From Neobacillus niacini (GTDB lineage: Bacteria; Bacillota; Bacilli; Bacillales; Cytobacillaceae), in contig NZ_JAMBOX010000001.1 of assembly GCF_023715785.1 (NCBI RefSeq), positions 907,019 to 971,018 on the forward strand: 64,000 nt of DNA. Direction: 5' to 3'. The position numbers were made by a program, and so were the translations under genes. The notes under the pieces are model-generated. The model had not been told where the DNA came from. It searched no databases and saw only the letters and a list, made by a program, of their open reading frames with translations. Positions 55,729 to 64,000 of the stretch are shown piece by piece (the stretch's first letter is position 1; each line of letters starts with the position of its first letter).

Positions 55729-55838
55729 CTGTCCACATGTGGATAGGCTGTCTTTCCGTTGAAAATTGGAGTTATCCACATGTTAACAAGCCCTACTAGT
55801 ACTTCTACTAATTTTTTTATAAAAAATAATATATATAT
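55729..55838. other. oriC unwinding region with DnaA boxes and DnaA-trios (incC equivalent)
   Basis: Between dnaA and dnaN: boxes CTGTCCACA (55729), TGTGGATAG (55738) and exact TTATCCACA (55772-55780). A short GC segment follows, then the DnaA-trio run TACTAGTACTTCTACTAA (55794-55811), and then a T/A-only tract to 55838. This is the B. subtilis arrangement in which DnaA assembles from the boxes along the trios to open the AT-rich DNA. Replication starts here. Confidence 0.92.
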
Positions 55839-55881
55839 GCTATCGCTTTTAAAAATATGCCTAAACGGAGGATTTTAAAAA

Positions 55882-57018
55882 ATGAAATTTATTATCCAGC
55901 GTGACCGCCTAGTCCAAAGTGTTCAAGATGTTATGAAAGCAGTCACCTCGAGGACAACAATTCCTATTTTGACGGGGATTAAAATTACGACTACCAATGA
56001 GGGAGTAACCTTAACCGGAAGTGATTCGGATGTCTCGATTGAATCATTTATTCCGAAAGAAGAAGCTGGCGATGAAATTGTTGAAATTAAACAAACTGGC
56101 GCGATTGTCCTACAAGCAAAGTTTTTCAGTGAAATTGTAAAAAAGCTACCTACCGACACTGTTGAAATTGAAGTGCATAGCTCGCTTCAAACCGTTATAC
56201 GTTCCGGCAAATCTGAGTTTAATTTAATTGGCCTTGATGCGGAGGAGTACCCTCACCTGCCGCAAATCGAAGAAAATAATAAATTCCATATTGCCACTGA
56301 CCTGTTAAAGGCGATGATCCGCCAAACTCATTTTGCTGTATCCACTTCGGAAACACGGCCAATCTTGACAGGTGTAAACTGGCGAATTGAGAATGGTGAG
56401 CTGACCTGTATTGCAACAGATAGCCACAGGCTGGCGTTAAGAAAAGCCAAAATCGAAACAGAAAATACTGAAAGCTATAATGTTGTCATTCCTGGTAAAA
56501 GCCTAAACGAATTAAGCAAGATTATTGATGATTCCAATGAATTAATCGATATCGTCATTACCGAGAATCAAATTTTATTTAAAGCGAAGCATTTATTGTT
56601 TTTCTCACGATTATTAGAAGGCAATTATCCTGATACGTCGAGATTGATTCCTTCAGAAAGCAAAACCGATATAACGGTAAATACGAAAGAATTCCTGCAA
56701 GCAATTGATCGTGCTTCCCTTCTCGCCCGCGAAGGAAGAAACAATGTGGTCAAGTTTTCAACAATTGGGGGCGGTGTGATTGAAATTTCCTCCAATACAC
56801 CGGAAATCGGAAAAGTTGTGGAGGAAATTCAAGCTGAAGCTATTGAAGGTGAAGAGTTAAAAATATCCTTTAGCGCAAAATATATGATGGATGCCCTAAA
56901 AGCGCTCGAAGGGACCGATATCAGAGTCAGCTTCACTGGTGCGATGCGCCCATTCGTGATTCGCCCAATGCATGATGAATCGATTTTGCAGCTCATTTTG
57001 CCGGTCAGAACCTATTAA
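55882..57018 (+). CDS. dnaN: DNA polymerase III sliding clamp (beta)
   Basis: 378 residues, the B. subtilis length, with three clamp domains. It starts MKFIIQRDRLVQSVQDVMKA and ends with the conserved hydrophobic-cleft strand MRPFVIRPMHDESILQLILP VRTY. It forms the ring that holds polymerase on DNA. CGGAGG lies 11 bases before the ATG, and a strong terminator follows. Confidence 0.98.
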   Translation: MKFIIQRDRLVQSVQDVMKAVTSRTTIPILTGIKITTTNEGVTLTGSDSDVSIESFIPKEEAGDEIVEIKQTGAIVLQAKFFSEIVKKLPTDTVEIEVHSSLQTVIRSGKSEFNLIGLDAEEYPHLPQIEENNKFHIATDLLKAMIRQTHFAVSTSETRPILTGVNWRIENGELTCIATDSHRLALRKAKIETENTESYNVVIPGKSLNELSKIIDDSNELIDIVITENQILFKAKHLLFFSRLLEGNYPDTSRLIPSESKTDITVNTKEFLQAIDRASLLAREGRNNVVKFSTIGGGVIEISSNTPEIGKVVEEIQAEAIEGEELKISFSAKYMMDALKALEGTDIRVSFTGAMRPFVIRPMHDESILQLILPVRTY

Positions 57019-57038
57019 ACGACCTATTGCAACCATAT

Positions 57039-57065
57039 GCCGCCATGCCGTTGGCGGCTTTTTTT
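57039..57065 (+). terminator. Terminator after dnaN
   Basis: GCCGCC/GGCGGC stem with an 8-nt loop and seven T bases, 21 bases past the stop. Confidence 0.88.
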
Positions 57066-57142
57066 AGGGTTTCCTTTGTTTTTGATGGAGTTTTTTAGTA
57101 AAATAAAGTATTGGGACCATTTTAGAAGGTGAGGGTGAAAAC

Positions 57143-57358
57143 GTGCCTGAAAAAGTAAAACTGGATACGGAATTTATCACTTTAGGCCAATTTTTAAAGC
57201 TTGCCGATGTGATTCAAACCGGCGGCATGGCCAAATGGTTTTTGAGTGAACATGATGTGTTTATTAATGGCGAGCAAGATCAAAGACGAGGAAGAAAGCT
57301 TCGATCTGGAGATGAAATTAGAATCCCGGGCTTTGGGGAGTTCGTCATAACGGAGTAA
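57143..57358 (+). CDS. yaaA: S4-domain RNA-binding protein YaaA
   Basis: 71 residues from a GTG start. The S4-like core FITLGQFLKLADVIQTGGMA, FLSEHDVFINGEQDQRRGRK fills almost the whole protein. YaaA/RlbA proteins are thought to help 50S ribosome assembly. It lies between dnaN and recF in the invariant Bacillus order and is 12 bases from recF. Confidence 0.93.
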   Translation: MPEKVKLDTEFITLGQFLKLADVIQTGGMAKWFLSEHDVFINGEQDQRRGRKLRSGDEIRIPGFGEFVITE

Positions 57359-57370
57359 GGATGACTTTAC

Positions 57371-58489
57371 ATGTATATTCAACAATTAGCCTTAAAAAAT
57401 TATCGGAATTACGAGGAAATGTTTATTGAGTTCGAAAATAAAGTAAATGTCATCTTAGGTGAAAACGCCCAAGGCAAAACAAATGTCATGGAATCCATTT
57501 ACGTTTTAGCAATGGCTAAATCCCACCGAACCTCAAACGATAAAGATTTAATTCGCTGGGACCAGGATTATGCTAAAATAGAGGGAAGGGTTCAAAAATA
57601 CCACAGCTCTGTCCCTATGCAATTAGTGATTTCAAAAAAAGGGAAAAAAGCAAAGCTTAACCATATTGAACAGCAAAAACTCAGCCAGTATGTCGGAAAT
57701 ATGAATGTGGTTATGTTTGCGCCTGAGGACCTAAACCTGGTGAAAGGAAGCCCCCAGGTTCGCAGACGGTTTATTGATATGGAAATTGGCCAAATCTCTC
57801 CAATTTATTTGCATGATATGAGCCAATATCAAAAAATACTTCAGCAGCGCAATCATTATTTAAAAATGCTGCAAATCAAAAAACAGACTGACCAAACCAT
57901 GCTTGAAATATTGACGGAACAGTTTATTGGAATGGCTGTAAAAATAGTTGCCAAACGATTTGAGTTCCTCCATTTACTCGAAAACTGGGCGAAACCGATT
58001 CATCATGGAATTTCCCGCGGGCTGGAGGCACTTGAAATTCACTATAAACCCTCCGTGGAGGTATTAGAAGAACAAGACTTGTCGAAAATGATAACAAGTT
58101 TTGAAGAGAAGTTTGCAAAAGTGAGGTTAAGGGAAATCGAACGGGGCACTACCCTGTTTGGCCCGCATCGCGATGATTTGCTGTTTTTAGTTAATGGCCG
58201 CGATGTGCAAACATTTGGCTCACAGGGACAGCAGCGGACAACGGCGCTGTCGGTCAAACTGGCGGAAATTGAATTAATTCACGCTGAAATTGGCGAGTAT
58301 CCAATTTTACTGTTAGACGATGTTTTGTCGGAACTGGATGATTATAGGCAGTCACATTTATTGAATACGATTCAAGGCAAGGTGCAAACCTTTGTTACTA
58401 CTACTAGTGTGGACGGAATTGATCACCAGACATTGAAGGAAGCTTCAACGTATGAAGTGAACTCCGGGGTCATAAAGAAAGTTCATTGA
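57371..58489 (+). CDS. recF: DNA replication/repair protein RecF
   Basis: 372 residues. SMC-like ATPase with Walker A in [23 protein letters not shown] signature in [18 protein letters not shown] and Walker B in [20 protein letters not shown]. It loads RecA at gaps with RecO and RecR. The stop overlaps the region of the remB ribosome site (TTGAGGTG). Confidence 0.97.
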   Translation: MYIQQLALKNYRNYEEMFIEFENKVNVILGENAQGKTNVMESIYVLAMAKSHRTSNDKDLIRWDQDYAKIEGRVQKYHSSVPMQLVISKKGKKAKLNHIEQQKLSQYVGNMNVVMFAPEDLNLVKGSPQVRRRFIDMEIGQISPIYLHDMSQYQKILQQRNHYLKMLQIKKQTDQTMLEILTEQFIGMAVKIVAKRFEFLHLLENWAKPIHHGISRGLEALEIHYKPSVEVLEEQDLSKMITSFEEKFAKVRLREIERGTTLFGPHRDDLLFLVNGRDVQTFGSQGQQRTTALSVKLAEIELIHAEIGEYPILLLDDVLSELDDYRQSHLLNTIQGKVQTFVTTTSVDGIDHQTLKEASTYEVNSGVIKKVH

Positions 58490-58497
58490 GGTGCTCT

Positions 58498-58746
58498 ATG
58501 TATATCCATATCGGGGAAGACCACAGCATTAGGGTCAATGATATTATCGCCATTTTAGATAAAGCAAGTGTCAAAAATTCGGAGCTGCTGACAGAATTTT
58601 TGGAGCATCATCAAGACAAGTTGATGAATCTTTCCAAAAATCCCTTTAAATCGGTTGTAGTGACGTTTGACAAGGTGTACCTTTCCCCGATTGCGTCCGG
58701 TACTTTAAGAAAGCGTTCCAATCAAGTTACGATACAGGAAATTTAA
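58498..58746 (+). CDS. remB: Extracellular-matrix regulator RemB (YaaB)
   Basis: 82 residues. The protein starts MYIHIGEDHSIRVNDIIAIL and has SVVVTFDKVYLSPIASGTLR, the DUF370/RemA-B family. RemB is needed with RemA for biofilm matrix expression in B. subtilis. The ATG at 58498 is chosen because GAGGTG lies 5 bases before it. It lies between recF and gyrB as in B. subtilis. Confidence 0.93.
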   Translation: MYIHIGEDHSIRVNDIIAILDKASVKNSELLTEFLEHHQDKLMNLSKNPFKSVVVTFDKVYLSPIASGTLRKRSNQVTIQEI

Positions 58747-58782
58747 CAAATAGATTAGCTCCTTTAGTAAAAATGAAAATAG

Positions 58783-60741
<1,959 letters not shown>

Positions 60742-60751
60742 CAAACAAAGG

Positions 60752-60790
60752 GAAAAAGGGTAGAGGTGTGCGCTATCCTCCTTTTTTCTT
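60752..60790 (+). promoter_or_regulatory. Hairpin between gyrB and gyrA
   Basis: AAAAAGG-GTAG pairs with CTAT-CCTCCTTTTTT around a 9-nt loop and ends in a T run. It may act as a partial terminator between the two subunits. Confidence 0.5.
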
Positions 60791-60820
60791 TTAGGTGATC
60801 CCTAATAGGAGGTACCAAGT

Positions 60821-63433
60821 ATGAGTGAAACGCCAAATTCGCAAATTAAAGAGATTAACATTAGCCAGGAAATGAGATCATCCTTTCTTGACTATGCGAT
60901 GAGTGTTATTGTATCACGTGCCCTTCCGGATGTACGTGACGGATTAAAGCCAGTCCATCGCCGTATTCTTTATGCTATGCATGATCTTGGAATTCATGCG
61001 GACAAACCATATAAAAAGTCTGCACGTATCGTTGGTGATGTAATTGGTAAATATCATCCACATGGTGATTCTGCCGTTTATGAAACAATGGTGCGAATGG
61101 CTCAAGACTTTAACTATCGCTACATGCTAGTTGATGGCCATGGAAACTTTGGTTCTGTTGACGGCGACTCTGCGGCGGCGATGCGTTATACAGAATCAAG
61201 AATGTCAAAAATCTCAATGGAATTATTAAGGGACCTTAATAAAGACACCATTGATTATCAAGATAACTATGACGGTGAAGAAAAGGAGCCGGTCGTATTG
61301 CCGGCAAGATTCCCTAACCTTCTGGTCAACGGTACAACGGGCATTGCAGTCGGGATGGCTACAAACATTCCTCCTCACCAGCTTGGTGAGGTCATCGATG
61401 GTGTCTTGGCGGTCAGTCATGACCCAGGCATCACCAACCAAGAGTTAATGGAAATCATTCCGGGTCCGGACTTCCCTACAGGCGGGATTATTCTTGGCCG
61501 CAGCGGCATCCGCAAAGCTTACGAAACAGGCAGAGGCTCGATTACATTGCGGGCCAAGGTGGAGATTGAACAAAAATCAAACGGCAAAGAAACGATTATT
61601 GTCAATGAAATTCCATATCAAGTCAACAAAGCAAAATTGATTGAAAAAATTGCTGAGCTTGCCCGCGATAAAAAACTTGAAGGCATTACAGACCTGCGGG
61701 ACGAATCAGACCGCAGAGGGATGCGGATTGTTATTGAACTTCGCAAGGACGCAAATGCCAATGTACTGTTAAATAACTTATATAAGTTAACGGCGATGCA
61801 AACAAGCTATGGCATTAACATGCTTGCATTAGTGAATGGCCATCCGAAGGTATTAACGTTAAAGCAATGTTTAGTCCATTATTTGGATCACCAAAAAGTT
61901 GTTATCCGCCGGAGAACAGAATTTGAACTGCGTAAAGCAGAAGCACGCGCTCATATTTTGGAAGGTTTGCGTGTGGCACTTGACCATATTGATGCGATTA
62001 TTGCGTTGATTCGCGGTTCGCAAACGACAGATATTGCCCGTCAAGGGTTAATGACCCAATTCAACCTTTCTGAAAAACAAGCACAGGCGATTCTCGATAT
62101 GCGCCTGCAGCGTTTAACAGGACTGGAAAGAGAGAAAATTGAAGAAGAATACCAAAACCTGGTCAAGCTGATTGCTGAATTAAAGGCGATTTTGGCAGAC
62201 GAGGAAAAGGTTCTTGAGATTATTCGTGAAGAACTGCTTGAAATTAAAGAGCGTTTTAATGATAAACGTCGTACTGATATTGCTGTTGGCGGTATTGAAT
62301 TTTTCGAGGATGAGGATTTAATTCCACGTGAAAGCATCGTCATCACCCTGACACATAATGGTTATATCAAGCGGCTTCCAGTATCGACCTACCGTGCCCA
62401 AAAACGGGGCGGCCGCGGCATCCAAGGAATGGGGACCAATGAAGATGATTTTGTCGAGCATTTAATTACCACCTCGACGCACGATACCATTTTATTCTTT
62501 TCGAATAAAGGGAAGGTTTATCGTACCAAAGGCTATGAAATTCCGGAATATAGCCGCACTGCAAAAGGAATTCCAATCATTAACCTTCTCAGTGTAGAAA
62601 AAGGAGAATGGATTAATGCCATTATCCCGGTAGAAGAATTTGTTGATGATTGGTACTTATTCTTTACAACAAAAGAAGGAATATCCAAACGTTCCCCATT
62701 GTCATCATTTGCGCATATTCGTAATAACGGATTAATAGCCTTAAGCCTGCGCGATGGCGATGAATTGATTTCGGCTCGTTTAACCGACGGAAGTAAGGAA
62801 ATTATTATCGGCACAAAAAATGGGATGTTAATTCGCTTCCCGGAAACAGATGTCCGGTCAATGGGCCGAACTGCAACAGGTGTGAAAGGGATTACCCTCG
62901 ACAGTGGCGATGAGGTTATCGGCATGGAAGTGCTGGAAGAGGATAACGATATTCTGATTGTAACGAAAAATGGCTATGGCAAACGCACTCCTGCTGCCGA
63001 ATACCGAATTCAAGGCCGGGGCGGAAAAGGTATTAAAACCTGCCACGTCACAGAGAAAAATGGGCATCTTGTGTCGGTTAGAACGGTCACCGGTGAAGAA
63101 GATTTAATGTTAATTACCACCGGAGGTGTGCTCATCCGTATAGATGTAGCCGGCATCTCCCAATTAGGCCGAAACACTCAGGGCGTCAAATTAATCAGCA
63201 TCAAGGAAAATGATGAATTTGTCGCTACTGTAGCCAAGGTCGAAAAGGAAGAAGTAGATGAAGAAGATCATCTCGAAGGTGAAGAAGTCGAACTAGGCGA
63301 AGCACCAGATTCAAACGAAGAAGCTAAACCAGTTGAAACACCAGATTCAAACGAAGAAGCTGGATCGGATGAAACACCAGATTCAAACGAAGAAGCTGGA
63401 TCGGATGAAACACCAGATTCAAACGAAGAATAA
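60821..63433 (+). CDS. gyrA: DNA gyrase subunit A with a repetitive acidic C-terminal tail
   Basis: 870 residues, about 50 longer than B. subtilis GyrA. The winged helix and tower hold the catalytic Tyr in [15 protein letters not shown]. The quinolone-determining region reads [20 protein letters not shown], with the usual Ser and Glu, so no common resistance change is seen. The six-bladed C-terminal wrapping domain contains the GyrA box [10 protein letters not shown]. The last ~65 residues are acidic and end in four copies of PDSNEEA encoded by 36-bp DNA repeats. GGAGG precedes the ATG. Confidence 0.97.
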   Translation: MSETPNSQIKEINISQEMRSSFLDYAMSVIVSRALPDVRDGLKPVHRRILYAMHDLGIHADKPYKKSARIVGDVIGKYHPHGDSAVYETMVRMAQDFNYRYMLVDGHGNFGSVDGDSAAAMRYTESRMSKISMELLRDLNKDTIDYQDNYDGEEKEPVVLPARFPNLLVNGTTGIAVGMATNIPPHQLGEVIDGVLAVSHDPGITNQELMEIIPGPDFPTGGIILGRSGIRKAYETGRGSITLRAKVEIEQKSNGKETIIVNEIPYQVNKAKLIEKIAELARDKKLEGITDLRDESDRRGMRIVIELRKDANANVLLNNLYKLTAMQTSYGINMLALVNGHPKVLTLKQCLVHYLDHQKVVIRRRTEFELRKAEARAHILEGLRVALDHIDAIIALIRGSQTTDIARQGLMTQFNLSEKQAQAILDMRLQRLTGLEREKIEEEYQNLVKLIAELKAILADEEKVLEIIREELLEIKERFNDKRRTDIAVGGIEFFEDEDLIPRESIVITLTHNGYIKRLPVSTYRAQKRGGRGIQGMGTNEDDFVEHLITTSTHDTILFFSNKGKVYRTKGYEIPEYSRTAKGIPIINLLSVEKGEWINAIIPVEEFVDDWYLFFTTKEGISKRSPLSSFAHIRNNGLIALSLRDGDELISARLTDGSKEIIIGTKNGMLIRFPETDVRSMGRTATGVKGITLDSGDEVIGMEVLEEDNDILIVTKNGYGKRTPAAEYRIQGRGGKGIKTCHVTEKNGHLVSVRTVTGEEDLMLITTGGVLIRIDVAGISQLGRNTQGVKLISIKENDEFVATVAKVEKEEVDEEDHLEGEEVELGEAPDSNEEAKPVETPDSNEEAGSDETPDSNEEAGSDETPDSNEE
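63299..63430 (+). repeat. 36-bp tandem repeat at the 3' end of gyrA
   Basis: Units begin at 63299, 63335, 63371 and 63407 (the last truncated). Units 2-4 are nearly identical, encoding [12 protein letters not shown]. The near-identity points to recent slippage or unequal exchange. Confidence 0.9.
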
Positions 63434-63440
63434 TTACTGG

Positions 63441-63475
63441 GAAGGGGCACTCGTATGTAGTGTTCCTTCTTTTAT
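63441..63475 (+). terminator. Terminator of the gyrBA operon
   Basis: GAAGGGGCACT pairs with AGTGTTCCTTC across a 7-nt loop and is followed by TTTTATAT. Confidence 0.8.
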
Positions 63476-63519
63476 ATAGCTTTTTATTATCGTCATAGTA
63501 AAAAATATAATAAAAAGTG

Positions 63520-63548
63520 TTGACTTCCCTTTATTGTGATGGTATATT
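63520..63548 (+). promoter_or_regulatory. Sigma-A promoter of the rRNA operon
   Basis: -35 TTGACT (63520-63525), an exact 17-bp spacer and -10 TATATT (63543-63548). About 130 bases downstream, after a leader containing GATCTTTGAAAACTAAACAA, the 16S gene begins. That leader motif is typical of Bacillus rrn operons. Confidence 0.85.
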
Positions 63549-63676
63549 AATAAAGTCGCCTCGGGCGATAACAAATTCGATCTTTGAAAACTAAACAAAC
63601 AAAAACGTCAACAATAAAACATTCATTTCTTTCGAAATGAAGCCAACGTAACTTTTATGAGCTAATCAACTCAACT

Positions 63677-64000
<324 letters not shown>

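Noticed and set aside
62320..62336. A fourth parS site in gyrA (ATTCCACGTGAAAGCA)
   Set aside because: Only the central 12 bases match; the outer bases differ at four positions, so ParB binding is not supported.

Overview
The window is a replication-origin region from a low-GC, endospore-forming Bacillaceae chromosome. The gene order rpmH-dnaA-dnaN-yaaA-recF-remB-gyrB-gyrA-rrn on one side, and rnpA-yidC-jag-mnmE-mnmG-rsmG-noc-parA-parB on the other, is that of Bacillus and its close relatives. The walRKHIJ operon, yyaC and the yyaE/ychF neighbourhood agree. I cannot name the species; the first ~320 bases of a 16S rRNA at the right edge would settle the genus.

Layout. (1) 1-17.2 kb, left of rlmH, is accessory DNA. 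A leftward operon encodes thiolase, an SDR ketoreductase, an (R)-specific enoyl-CoA hydratase, a FabV/Ter-type enoyl reductase, a CoA-transferase and an MFS carrier. Together these look like a complete acetyl-CoA to butyryl-CoA/butyrate route, with a LysR regulator upstream. Next comes a zone of decay: a deleted MerR-cobalamin regulator, degraded ORFs and palindromic repeats. It is interspersed with an FAD oxidoreductase, an RluF-type pseudouridine synthase, a GIY-YIG protein and a membrane protein. A cyclic-di-GMP module follows: a frameshifted GGDEF protein, a cupin-HD-GYP protein and a secreted coiled-coil protein preceded by a c-di-GMP-I riboswitch and terminator. Three copies of an 18-19 bp sequence matching the 3' end of rlmH (432, 13803, 17216) bracket this DNA, as attachment sites of SCC-type elements do.

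(2) 17.2-27.5 kb: rlmH, a DnaA-box cluster, HtrA-type protease, the essential walRKHIJ cell-wall two-component operon (leftward), a LysM/G5/M23 endopeptidase, and four tRNA genes (Lys, Glu, Asp, Phe) with a duplicated tRNA-Lys fragment. (3) 27.7-36.7 kb: purA, dnaC helicase, rplI, gdpP, yybS, rpsR, ssb, rpsF and ychF, all leftward. (4) 36.9-43.5 kb: a rightward SH3-repeat glucosaminidase, a molybdopterin oxidoreductase (yyaE), DUF951, MscS channel and the spore gene yyaC. (5) 43.5-53.7 kb: DUF554, parB, parA, noc, rsmG, mnmG, mnmE, jag, yidC, rnpA and rpmH, all leftward. (6) 53.7-64 kb: bipartite oriC flanking dnaA, then dnaN, yaaA, recF, remB, gyrB, gyrA and an rRNA operon, all rightward.

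Transcription runs away from oriC on both sides. Three exact parS sites (in walK, upstream of ssb, in parB) supply ParB loading near the origin. DnaA-box clusters occur not only at oriC but also upstream of rlmH and between mnmE and jag. The core half is conventional; the unusual biology is in the first 17 kb.
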